From: Eutrophocola sp963925675
GTDB lineage: Bacteria; Pseudomonadota; Gammaproteobacteria; Pseudomonadales; Pseudohongiellaceae
DNA length: 64,000 nt
Assembly: GCA_963925675.1 (NCBI GenBank)
Contig: CAWUSW010000031.1
Span: 1 to 64,000 of the forward strand
Direction of reading: 5' to 3'
The translations under genes and the position numbers were made by a program. Position 1 is the stretch's first letter. The number at the start of each line of letters is the position of its first letter. Positions 36,047 through 44,691 of the stretch are shown piece after piece. The notes beneath the pieces were generated by a model, which did no database searches, was not told the origin of the DNA, and was given only the letters and a program-made list of their open reading frames with translations.

Positions 36047-37599
36047 TGACAATCAAAATTTACATACCTCGCGAAACCACATCAGCCTCTCTTGGCGCAG
36101 AACTGATTGCCAGGGCCATTGATACGGAAGCTAAATACCGCAATATTGATATTGAAATTGTTCGTAATGGTTCCCGTGGCGCATGCTGGCTGGAACCTCT
36201 CGTCGAAGTTGATTCCGCTGCAGGACGCGTTGGCTACGGCGCCGTGTCTCTGGAAGATGTCCCTGACTTGTTTGATGCAGATTTTATCAATGGCGGCAAA
36301 CATGCCAAATTGCTTGGTGATGTTGAAGCCCTGCCCTGGTTCAAGAATCAGGAACGCCTGACTTTCGCCCGCTGCGGAATCATTGATGCCACTTCTGTGA
36401 GCGCCTATGAAAGCCTGGGCGGCTTTACTGGATTGAAAAATGCTCTTGCAAGTGATGCCGACGGTATCATTCAGGAAGTATTGGATTCTGGTCTCAGAGG
36501 TCGTGGTGGTGCCGCCTTCCCTACCGGCATCAAGTGGCGCACAGTAGCTGACTGCGATATAGAACAAAAATATATTGTGTGCAACGCTGACGAAGGTGAC
36601 AGCGGCACATTTTCGGATCGCATGATCATGGAAGGTGATCCCTTAAGCCTGGTTGAGGGCATGACCATTGCAGGTCTGGCAGTGGGTGCAGATACCGGTT
36701 ATATCTATCTGCGCTCGGAATATCCCCTTACCCAAACCATTCTCAACGAAGCCATAGCTGCAGCTACAGAAGCCGGCTATCTTGGCTCAGACATACAGGG
36801 TTCTGGTAAAAATTTTACAATTGAAGTATTCATGGGAGCAGGTGCTTATATCTGCGGTGAAGAAACTTCCCTGCTGGAAAGTCTCGAAGGCAAGCGCGGG
36901 CAAATTCGTTTTAAACCTCCCCTGCCTGCAATTAAAGGGCTTTTTGGCAAGCCCACCGTGGTAAATAATGTAATTTCGCTCGCCACTGTGCCGGTAATTC
37001 TGGAAAAAGGTGGCAAGCATTATGCTGAATACGGCCAGGGCCGTTCTCTGGGCACCATGCCTTTGCAGTTAGGTGGAAATATCAAACAAGGCGGCCTGGT
37101 AGAAAAAGCTTTTGGTCTTACCTTACGCCAACTTATTGAAGACTTTGGTGCTGGTACCGCCACAGGACGTCCATTGCGGGCTGTTCAGGTAGGCGGTCCA
37201 CTAGGTGCCTATTTCCCCGATGAACTTCTTGATACCCAGCTGGATTATGAAGAATTCGCCAAGGCAGGCGGTATGCTCGGACATGGTGGTGTAGTAGTAT
37301 TTGACGATAGTGTAGACATGGCTAAACAGGCCCGCTTCTCAATGGAATTTTGCGCTGTAGAATCTTGTGGAAAATGTACTCCCTGTCGTATCGGTTCAGT
37401 CCGTGGCATGGAAGTCATTGACAGGATAGTTGCAGCCGAAAACGAAGCAGACAGGGAATCACAACATATCGTTCTGAAAGACCTGTGCGAAACAATGGAA
37501 TCCGCTTCTCTTTGCGCCATGGGCGGTCTAACTCCAATCCCGGTAATGAGTGCTGTAAAACATTTTGCCGCTGATTTTAATAAAGGTGAACTCCAATGA
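36046..37599 (+). CDS. fdsB: NAD-dependent formate dehydrogenase beta subunit
   Basis: The protein is 517 residues, NuoF-like. An N-terminal thioredoxin-like domain (1 to about 100) is fused to the flavin/NAD part; GRGGAAFPTG (152-161) binds FMN, and GAGAYICGEETSLLESLEGKRG is the NAD region. A C-terminal [4Fe-4S] motif is SCGKCTPCRIGS with a later LCAMGG. It transfers electrons from the clusters to NAD+. It overlaps fdsA by 4 bp (ATGA). Confidence 0.94.
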   Translation: MTIKIYIPRETTSASLGAELIARAIDTEAKYRNIDIEIVRNGSRGACWLEPLVEVDSAAGRVGYGAVSLEDVPDLFDADFINGGKHAKLLGDVEALPWFKNQERLTFARCGIIDATSVSAYESLGGFTGLKNALASDADGIIQEVLDSGLRGRGGAAFPTGIKWRTVADCDIEQKYIVCNADEGDSGTFSDRMIMEGDPLSLVEGMTIAGLAVGADTGYIYLRSEYPLTQTILNEAIAAATEAGYLGSDIQGSGKNFTIEVFMGAGAYICGEETSLLESLEGKRGQIRFKPPLPAIKGLFGKPTVVNNVISLATVPVILEKGGKHYAEYGQGRSLGTMPLQLGGNIKQGGLVEKAFGLTLRQLIEDFGAGTATGRPLRAVQVGGPLGAYFPDELLDTQLDYEEFAKAGGMLGHGGVVVFDDSVDMAKQARFSMEFCAVESCGKCTPCRIGSVRGMEVIDRIVAAENEADRESQHIVLKDLCETMESASLCAMGGLTPIPVMSAVKHFAADFNKGELQ

Positions 37600-40445
37600 G
37601 CTTAGAAAAAGAGATCGATTACGGAACGCCGGCTGTTACTGACACCGAAGAAGTCACCGTAGTCATTGACGGTCAATCCTTATCTGTTCCCAAAGGCACC
37701 AGCGTTATGCGCGCCTCACAGATGTTAGGCACAACTATTCCAAAATTATGCGCTACAGATTCACTGGAACCTTTTGGTTCCTGTCGCCTGTGTCTGGTGG
37801 AAATTGATGGTCGCCGCGGTACTCCTGCTTCCTGTACCACACCTGTAGAAGACGGCATGGTAGTGCACACAGAAAATGAAAAACTGAACAAACTCCGTAA
37901 AGGCGTGATGGAACTTTATATTTCTGATCACCCACTGGACTGCCTTACCTGCTCAGCCAACGGCGACTGCGAACTGCAGGATATGGCTGGTGCAGTTGGA
38001 CTGCGTGATGTACGTTATGGTTATGAAGGTGAAAATCACCTTGATGCGCCAACAGACACCAGCAACCCTTATTTTCAGTTTGAAGCCAGCAAATGTATTG
38101 TTTGCTCACGCTGTGTGCGCGCTTGTGAAGAAGTCCAGGGTACCTTTGCACTGACCATCAGTGGCAATGGCTTCAGATCCCACGTCAGCGCCGGTGTTGA
38201 AGAAACTTTCATGAATTCTGAGTGTGTATCCTGCGGCGCTTGTGTACAGGCCTGCCCGACTGCAACTCTTATGGAAAAATCAGTTGTAGATCTTGGCACC
38301 CCGGAGCACAGCGTAGAAACTACCTGTGCCTATTGTGGTGTCGGCTGTACCTTCCGCGCTGAAATGAAAGGTGATCAGGTTGTCCGCATGGTGCCATCCA
38401 AGGGTGGTAAGGCCAATGATGGCCACTCCTGCATCAAAGGCCGCTTTGCCTTTGGTTATTCAACGCATAAAGATCGTATTCTCAAGCCAATGATTCGAGA
38501 GAATACTTCAGATCCATGGCGCGAAGTTGAGTGGGATGAAGCCATTGCCTATACCGCAAAACGCTTTATGGAAATTCAGGAACAATATGGCCGCAAATCT
38601 ATCGGTGGTATTACCTCTTCCCGTACCACCAATGAAGAAGTTTACGTGGTTCAGAAAATGATTCGTGCCGCGTTCCGAAATAACAACACCGACACTTGTG
38701 CACGTGTTTGTCACTCCCCTACCGGTTATGGGCTCAATCAAACCTTAGGTACTTCTGCCGGCACACAGGATTTTGCCAGTGTTGATGAGACCGATTTAAT
38801 GTTGTTAATCGGCGCTAACCCTACTGATGCGCATCCGGTATTTGCTTCACGTATGAAAAAACGCCTGCGCGAAGGTGCCAATATTATTGTCTGCGATCCA
38901 CGCCGCATAGACCTGGTGGAATCTCCACATGTTAAAGCCACAGTTCATATACCCTTGCTGCCAGGCACGAACGTAGCACTGATAAATGCCCTGGCCTATA
39001 CCATTGTTGAAGAAGACCTCGCGGACTGGGATTATGTCAACGCGCGTTGTGATAAAGAAGCCTTTGAAGAATGGCTGACCTTTATCAAGGATCCAAAAAA
39101 TGCCCCTGAAGCCGTGGCCGATTTATTGGGTGGTGATGCTGAAAAAGTACGTGAAGCTGCACGTCAATACGCTAACGCAGAACGCGGTTCAATTTATTAC
39201 GGCCTGGGTGTTACTGAACATTCTCAAGGTTCTACCATGGTAATGGGCATGGCCAATCTGGCGATGCTCACTGGTAATATCGGTATAAATGGCGCAGGTG
39301 TTAACCCACTGCGCGGCCAGAACAATGTGCAGGGATCCTGTGATATGGGCTCCTTCCCACATGAATTCCCCGGTTATCGCCATGTCAGTCAAGATGATGT
39401 CAGAAAACAATTCTCTGATGCCTGGGGTGTTGAGCAGGATGCTGAGCCCGGTTATCGAATTCCCAATATGTTTGATGCGGCTATTAAAGGAATCTATAAG
39501 GGCATGTTTGTTCAGGGCGAAGATATTGCCCAATCCGACCCTGATACCCATCATGTAGAAGCAGCCCTGGAAAATCTTGATTGTCTGGTAGTACAGGATC
39601 TGTTTCTAAATGAAACCGCCAAGTTTGCCCATATTTTCCTGCCAGGAACCTCCTTTCTGGAAAAAGATGGCACCTTCACCAATGCAGAACGTCGCCTGGG
39701 TCGTGTTAGACCGGTAATGGCATCGAAGATTGGTAAAGAAGAATGGCAGGTGGCCATGGAAATATCCCAGGCTATGGGATATCCAATGCATTACAATAAT
39801 TCAGCAGAGATAATGGATGAAATCGCCGCGCTGACGCCAACTTTTGCCGGTGTCAGTTTTGAGCGCCTGGATAATGAAGGCAGCATGCAGTGGCCTGTTA
39901 ACGATGCCGCACCGAACGGCACGCCAATCATGCACATCGGTGAATTTGTCCGCGGTAAAGGTAATTTTAAAGTTACCGAATTTGTACCAACAGAAGAAAA
40001 GGTGACGAAGAAATTCCCGCTGATTCTGACCACTGGCCGTATTCTTAGTCAGTACAATGTTGGTGCCCAAACGCGCCGTACAGAAAACAATCAATGGTTC
40101 CCGGAAGACATTCTGGAAATTCATATTGAAGACGCTCTAGAAAGAGGCATTAAAGATGGTGACCTGATTAAAATTGCCAGCCGTAAGGGTGAGACAACCA
40201 TGCATGCGAAAGTATCAGATCGCATGCAGCCAGGTGTTGTTTATACAACTTTCCACAATCCCTTGTCTGGTGCCAATGTAGTAACTACTGAATTCAGTGA
40301 CTGGGCAACCAGTTGTCCTGAATACAAAGTAACTGCAGTACAGGTAGGCGTGACTGAATCAATGTCTGAATGGCAGAAACAGTATCTTGCCTACAATAAA
40401 GAGCGCCGTAATTTTGCTGACAACGATGAGGAAGTAAGTCACTGA
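37596..40445 (+). CDS. fdsA: NAD-dependent formate dehydrogenase alpha (catalytic) subunit
   Basis: The protein is 949 residues. Iron-sulfur sites in order: [2Fe-2S] Cys52, 63, 66, 80; NuoG-type His112, Cys116, 119, 125; two [4Fe-4S] sets at 167-177 and 210-220; and the proximal cluster Cys244, 247, 251, 279. The molybdopterin domain follows, with active-site Cys372-His373 (ARVCHSPTGYG), a cysteine rather than selenocysteine enzyme. C-terminal cofactor-binding segments (LTTGRILSQYN, TTFHNPLSGANVVTT) are intact. It oxidises formate at a bis-MGD molybdenum (or tungsten) centre. The strong terminator 26 bp later ends the operon, so no fdsD follows. Confidence 0.96.
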   Translation: MSLEKEIDYGTPAVTDTEEVTVVIDGQSLSVPKGTSVMRASQMLGTTIPKLCATDSLEPFGSCRLCLVEIDGRRGTPASCTTPVEDGMVVHTENEKLNKLRKGVMELYISDHPLDCLTCSANGDCELQDMAGAVGLRDVRYGYEGENHLDAPTDTSNPYFQFEASKCIVCSRCVRACEEVQGTFALTISGNGFRSHVSAGVEETFMNSECVSCGACVQACPTATLMEKSVVDLGTPEHSVETTCAYCGVGCTFRAEMKGDQVVRMVPSKGGKANDGHSCIKGRFAFGYSTHKDRILKPMIRENTSDPWREVEWDEAIAYTAKRFMEIQEQYGRKSIGGITSSRTTNEEVYVVQKMIRAAFRNNNTDTCARVCHSPTGYGLNQTLGTSAGTQDFASVDETDLMLLIGANPTDAHPVFASRMKKRLREGANIIVCDPRRIDLVESPHVKATVHIPLLPGTNVALINALAYTIVEEDLADWDYVNARCDKEAFEEWLTFIKDPKNAPEAVADLLGGDAEKVREAARQYANAERGSIYYGLGVTEHSQGSTMVMGMANLAMLTGNIGINGAGVNPLRGQNNVQGSCDMGSFPHEFPGYRHVSQDDVRKQFSDAWGVEQDAEPGYRIPNMFDAAIKGIYKGMFVQGEDIAQSDPDTHHVEAALENLDCLVVQDLFLNETAKFAHIFLPGTSFLEKDGTFTNAERRLGRVRPVMASKIGKEEWQVAMEISQAMGYPMHYNNSAEIMDEIAALTPTFAGVSFERLDNEGSMQWPVNDAAPNGTPIMHIGEFVRGKGNFKVTEFVPTEEKVTKKFPLILTTGRILSQYNVGAQTRRTENNQWFPEDILEIHIEDALERGIKDGDLIKIASRKGETTMHAKVSDRMQPGVVYTTFHNPLSGANVVTTEFSDWATSCPEYKVTAVQVGVTESMSEWQKQYLAYNKERRNFADNDEEVSH

Positions 40446-40470
40446 TTTTTCATACTCAGCTTTAAAATAT

Positions 40471-40509
40471 AAAAAAAGCCGGCCCTGTTTTAACAGGGCC
40501 GGCTTTTTT
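40471..40509 (+). terminator. Bidirectional rho-independent terminator between fdsA and mobA
   Basis: A 12-bp perfect stem GCCGGCCCTGTT/AACAGGGCCGGC (40478-40503) with a 2-nt loop has an A-run before it and a T-run after it, so it can serve both convergent genes. Confidence 0.94.
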
Positions 40510-40535
40510 ATAAATGATTTTTTAACTATTTCTAT

Positions 40536-41120
40536 TTACTCACATTGCATTTTTTTAAATTGATTCCAGTCTTCAGGACTATTCAGATTAAAGAAAACAT
40601 TTTCTGGTAATCCAAGTGTATCAATTGGCCTGGCTGAAAAAGCTCTTAGCAAGGATTTCATTGATCTGTCACCGCCCAGCGCAGTAGACTCAACAAAAAG
40701 CCCGTCAAGATAATCTCGCAATTGCGGGCTTAGCTTGAAAACACAGGGAAAGACTTCCCCTTCATAAAAACAACTGTCAGCATCTCCGATTGAAACAAAC
40801 AATCGCGTCAGGGTCAGACTATCGAGCATTGGCATATCTACGGGAATGACCAATAAAGAAGAACCATCCAGGCCGACTTTGTCATCAATGGTATGCACCG
40901 CCGCATGTAAGCCACCAAGAGGACCACATTCCGGCAGCAGATCGGGGATCGTCTGGTGCCCCTCCACCTCTCCACTAATCAGCACATGATCAGCACCTGA
41001 AAGCTTAAGACGCGCCAGCGAATGTTCAAGTAAGGTTTTCCCGTCAAAGGACAGCGTACTTTTGTCTCCCCCCATACGGGAAGATTTGCCGCCAGCAAGC
41101 AGAAGTGCATACAACATCAA
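40536..41120 (-). CDS. mobA: Molybdenum cofactor guanylyltransferase MobA
   Basis: The protein is 194 residues. The nucleotide-binding motif LLAGGKSSRMGGDKSTL is at the N-terminus, with VIPVDMPML and FNLNSPEDW as later landmarks. MobA adds GMP to molybdopterin to make the MGD cofactor, which FdsA needs. Its position tail-to-tail with the formate dehydrogenase operon fits that role. The family is normally about 190-200 residues. Confidence 0.93.
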   Translation of the reverse strand: MMLYALLLAGGKSSRMGGDKSTLSFDGKTLLEHSLARLKLSGADHVLISGEVEGHQTIPDLLPECGPLGGLHAAVHTIDDKVGLDGSSLLVIPVDMPMLDSLTLTRLFVSIGDADSCFYEGEVFPCVFKLSPQLRDYLDGLFVESTALGGDRSMKSLLRAFSARPIDTLGLPENVFFNLNSPEDWNQFKKMQCE

Positions 41121-41141
41121 TATTGACCCGGGATAATCGAG

Positions 41142-41969
41142 CTACTCACCCTGATTGATAAGATGCACATGGCGCTGAGGAAATGGTATTTCGATATCAT
41201 TTTCAGCCAATGCCTTAAATACAGCAAGATTAGTCTGGTATTTGGTTTCAAACAGCGCCTGTGTCGGCACCCAAAAACGCAGTCCAATATCAATACTGCT
41301 ATCACCGTAATTATCTATACCCACCTGAGGATCCTTGCTTGCAACTACTCCAGGTGTGCTTGTAATTGCCTGTCTGATTACTGCAATTGCCTGATCAGGA
41401 TCAGAGGAATAGGCAATCCCTACTGTCACTTCTACTACACTATTGGCATTGGAATTATGAATAATCTCACCGACGATATGTTTATTGGGGATAATAATAG
41501 TCACATCGTCTTCATTGGTCAGGATGGTATAGGCAAGTTTTACTTCCCTGACCACACCGGTAACACCCTGTACAGAAATAGTGTCGCCAACGACAAATGG
41601 CCGGGTGATAATAATGCTGACACCAGCGGCATAGTTCGACAACAGTCCCTGTAAGGCCAATCCAGCACCCAAAGCCAAGGCGCCGATAGCAGCAACGAAA
41701 GGAGTAACACTTATTCCAACCTTGCCAAGCGCTATGATGGCGGTAAAGGCAATAATGAGTATTTTGATCGCACCCGCCGCAAAATGGCTCAGGGTCACAT
41801 CCAGTTTTTTTCTAACCATGAAATTTTCAATAAAACCGGAAAGCTTGTTACCAACAACTATACCCAGTATCAAAACAATAATGGCACCAACAATCTGGAA
41901 ACTGTAAGTCACCAAAAACTGAACAATCAGGTTATACACTTCCTGAGCCTGCTGTAATTCTTCGTCCAT
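41142..41969 (-). CDS. MscS-family small mechanosensitive channel
   Basis: The protein is 275 residues with three N-terminal helices; the pore helix is Gly/Ala-rich (VAAIGALALGAGLALQGLLSNYAAG). The beta domain includes RPFVVGDTISVQGVTGVVREVKL and IIPNKHIVGEIIHN, followed by the C-terminal alpha/beta domain. Length and topology match MscS, which releases solutes during osmotic down-shock. It lies 21 bp upstream of mobA on the same strand, but a functional link is unlikely. Confidence 0.93.
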   Translation of the reverse strand: MDEELQQAQEVYNLIVQFLVTYSFQIVGAIIVLILGIVVGNKLSGFIENFMVRKKLDVTLSHFAAGAIKILIIAFTAIIALGKVGISVTPFVAAIGALALGAGLALQGLLSNYAAGVSIIITRPFVVGDTISVQGVTGVVREVKLAYTILTNEDDVTIIIPNKHIVGEIIHNSNANSVVEVTVGIAYSSDPDQAIAVIRQAITSTPGVVASKDPQVGIDNYGDSSIDIGLRFWVPTQALFETKYQTNLAVFKALAENDIEIPFPQRHVHLINQGE

Positions 41970-42016
41970 CGTAATACCTCTGTACCTATCTGAAATTTTA
42001 TATTTTTATAACTTTT

Positions 42017-43033
42017 TTATGCCTCAGGCTCTTCTTCCCTGCCATCGGCGTAAAGGGCAAACCTTCCCCTGCCAGCATGAACCTGATCATTTCGCTGCCA
42101 GGGCCAACCGCCAAACTGATCCTTCTGGTAATCCTGAAAAGCCTGTTGTAATTCTTCCCGGGTATTCATCACAAAAGGCCCATAATGCGCCACGGGCTCT
42201 GCAATGGGTTTACCCTGTAACAGCAGTAATTTTACGGCACTTCCGGAGGCGGAGATATCCAGTGCCTGGTCAGAGTGTAATTGCAGTCCCTGACTTGCAC
42301 TGATCTCTTGACCAGCTGCAGTGAGTTTATCACCAGCATAGAAATACAACATACGACTCAAACCCGCCTCAGCTGTCGGCAAGGTCCAGTTGGCCCCCGC
42401 TTCCAGTTCGATAAGCCAGACTGCCACCTGGTTGCCAGAATCTGCCGCCCATGAATTTGGTGGTGGTGCCAGTGCCTGGGTGTCGCCATAATTACCGGCA
42501 ACCAGTTCAACACTGATACTTTTATTCTGTTCATCAGTAAAATTCAGCATCGGCATTTCTTCATGCCAGAACATGGTGAAATGTGGCTCTACCATTTTAT
42601 TGCTTGCTGGCAGATTCAGCCAAATTTGAAACAGCAGCAAGGAGTTGTTTTCCTTTTCCTTGACCAGGGGAAACATTTCACTGTGTTGCACCCCTTTACC
42701 TGCAGTCATCCACTGAACATCGCCATCGCCATAACGGCCTGCGGCACCAAGGGAGTCAGCATGGTCGACCAGTCCGTTTTTTACCACCGTAATAGTTTCA
42801 AAACCACGATGAGGATGACCAGGAAAACCTGGCACTTTATCGCCATGGTACATACGCCAGCCATCACGCTTTTCAAAATCCTGGCCAATATTTCGCCCTG
42901 CCAGTGAAGCATCTGGCCCGGACTCGCCGTTACCCTGAGGAAACTCATCCTGATGAAATGCACAAAAAAGAAATGGATCCAGTGTTTGCCAATGAAAATC
43001 CAGTGGCTGAACTGCGATAATGGGATTACTCAT
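42017..43033 (-). CDS. Pirin-family protein
   Basis: The protein is 338 residues with the bicupin layout. The N-terminal cupin contains the pirin metal motif FPGHPHRGFETITVVKNGLVDHADSLG and GKGVQHSEMF, giving the three His and one Glu ligands. The C-terminal part has EPVAHYGPFVMNTREELQQAFQDYQ. Bacterial pirins are Fe-binding and some have quercetinase activity; the role here is unknown. It stands 48 bp upstream of the MscS gene. Confidence 0.92.
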   Translation of the reverse strand: MSNPIIAVQPLDFHWQTLDPFLFCAFHQDEFPQGNGESGPDASLAGRNIGQDFEKRDGWRMYHGDKVPGFPGHPHRGFETITVVKNGLVDHADSLGAAGRYGDGDVQWMTAGKGVQHSEMFPLVKEKENNSLLLFQIWLNLPASNKMVEPHFTMFWHEEMPMLNFTDEQNKSISVELVAGNYGDTQALAPPPNSWAADSGNQVAVWLIELEAGANWTLPTAEAGLSRMLYFYAGDKLTAAGQEISASQGLQLHSDQALDISASGSAVKLLLLQGKPIAEPVAHYGPFVMNTREELQQAFQDYQKDQFGGWPWQRNDQVHAGRGRFALYADGREEEPEA

Positions 43034-43083
43034 AACGACATTAAACTCCTAAAACTTTAATAACCCTGATAGATATCTCGCTC

Positions 43084-43452
43084 TCACTCATTAACCAGCG
43101 ATAAAAACGGAACCAGAGAGATATAGAACAAGCCTGCGATCATCACTATATAGGCCACATACCTGATTGGGTTTTCTCTGGCAATATCAAGAAAGGTTCT
43201 GGCCTTGCCCTCTTCTTTTAATGTCTCGTATTCACTGCGCATTCGATTAAAGCGCTCCTCACCATATTGTTCCAGCAAGGCTTTGGCTTGAGAGAGCTGA
43301 TCATCGTTACTCAGCCATAGTGCCGGCATGGAGATTCCCCAGTTTCCGGCACTGGTTTCATACACCTCGATATCATGCGCTTCCATCAAGGTATGGATTT
43401 CTTCCAGCTCGTCCGCTGGCATATGTCTGAGTTTGACTAATTGGGTTGCCAT
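43084..43452 (-). CDS. Small membrane protein, DUF6164-like
   Basis: The protein is 122 residues. The N-terminal 70 residues form a DUF2007-like fold (VKLRHMPADELEEIHTLMEAHDIEVYETSAGNWGISMPALWLSNDDQLSQAKALLEQY), and one C-terminal membrane helix is YVAYIVMIAGLFYISLVPFL. I recall the pattern as DUF6164, function unknown. It starts opposite the lpxR-like gene, with under 100 bp between the start codons used here. Confidence 0.7.
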   Translation of the reverse strand: MATQLVKLRHMPADELEEIHTLMEAHDIEVYETSAGNWGISMPALWLSNDDQLSQAKALLEQYGEERFNRMRSEYETLKEEGKARTFLDIARENPIRYVAYIVMIAGLFYISLVPFLSLVNE

Positions 43453-43547
43453 GCCGTTATATTACCTTACCCTGTGCCAGTTTAATAAATTCCTCTGCGC
43501 CCCATTCACCGTTACTATCCCTTTTGAACTATCGACGCAAAGACCCA

Positions 43548-44606
43548 ATGTACAAAATATTCAAAACAACAATCATCTTGATCACTATGCTGTCCCCAGC
43601 ATTGGCCACGGCACAAAGTGATCAACCCTGGTCAGCCAATTTTTTCCTGGAGAACGACTTGTTCGCCAATACCGACCTGAATTACACCAACGGTATCCGC
43701 TTTTCGACTATTTCCCCGGATCTGGAAAGTTTCCAGGATCCTAATGGACAAAAATACCCGTGGGTTGAAAAGCTCAATAAGCTCCTTGAGTTTGTTCACC
43801 CCTCTCCTGTAAACCAGGATGCTGACCCTGACCACCAGAATATGGTGGTCAGCCTGGGGCAATTGATGTTTACTCCCACAGACCGTGCGCGCGTTACGCT
43901 TGATCCCACTGACAGGCCTTATGCTGGTTATTTGTATCTGGGCCTTGGCTACCATGCCAGTACAAGTGATACTTTGCACTCCACCGAATTCAACTTTGGG
44001 GTCGTCGGGCCAGCGGCTCTGGCACGCCAGAGTCAGGATTTTGTGCATCGTGTGGGTGGTATTGATCAATTTCAGGGCTGGGACAATCAATTAAAAAATG
44101 AAGCGGCGTTCCAGCTCATCTTTGAACGAAAACATAAAAATGGGCTGGTCAGGACACCATTATTTAATGGTCTCCAATTTGAAGCCATCACCCATTGGGG
44201 AGCCAGCCTTGGCAATGTCGGTAGCTACCTCAATGCTGGTGCAGAAATACGTGTCGGCTGGGACCTGCCTGATGATTTTGGTACTTCCACATTGCGGCCA
44301 GGGGGTGACAATAACACCCCGGGCAACTTGCAGAACAGCGCGTCTCCTTTCCGGCTCCACGCCTTTGTGGCATCGGACGCCCGATTAGTGGCCAATAATA
44401 TCTTTCTGGATGGCAACACCTTCCGCAACACTCATGCCGTTGATCGCCGACCTCTGGTGGCAGATCTCGCAATTGGCATAGCAGGCACCTATAAAAAGCT
44501 CCGCTTCTCCTATGCCCATGTCTACCGATCCCGGGAGTTCAGTGAACAACGCAAAGCCCAGTTTTATGGCTCCTTCTCCCTCTCGTACCGCTACACCTTG
44601 AACTAA
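43548..44606 (+). CDS. LpxR-family lipid A 3'-O-deacylase (DUF2219)
   Basis: About 352 residues. The start was moved from 43446 to the ATG at 43548, which leads straight into a signal peptide (MYKIFKTTIILITMLSPALATAQS). The hallmark FFLENDLFANTDLNYTNGIRFS contains the conserved Asn-Asp-x-Phe and Thr-Asp residues of the LpxR active site. The rest alternates like a 12-strand outer-membrane barrel and ends in SFSLSYRYTLN. LpxR removes 3'-acyl chains from lipid A. The longer start would place about 34 extra residues before the signal peptide. Confidence 0.85.
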   Translation: MYKIFKTTIILITMLSPALATAQSDQPWSANFFLENDLFANTDLNYTNGIRFSTISPDLESFQDPNGQKYPWVEKLNKLLEFVHPSPVNQDADPDHQNMVVSLGQLMFTPTDRARVTLDPTDRPYAGYLYLGLGYHASTSDTLHSTEFNFGVVGPAALARQSQDFVHRVGGIDQFQGWDNQLKNEAAFQLIFERKHKNGLVRTPLFNGLQFEAITHWGASLGNVGSYLNAGAEIRVGWDLPDDFGTSTLRPGGDNNTPGNLQNSASPFRLHAFVASDARLVANNIFLDGNTFRNTHAVDRRPLVADLAIGIAGTYKKLRFSYAHVYRSREFSEQRKAQFYGSFSLSYRYTLN

Positions 44607-44691
44607 GGCAAGTTCTTGGACTGTCACCGGGGTTATGATTTAATCAGCGGTCGTCTTTCCAATAATCACCGCATTTTCAAAGGAGCTACGG

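Noticed and set aside
38300..38400. Possible selenocysteine form of the formate dehydrogenase
   Set aside because: The active-site codon is a normal Cys (residue 372) and there is no in-frame TGA.
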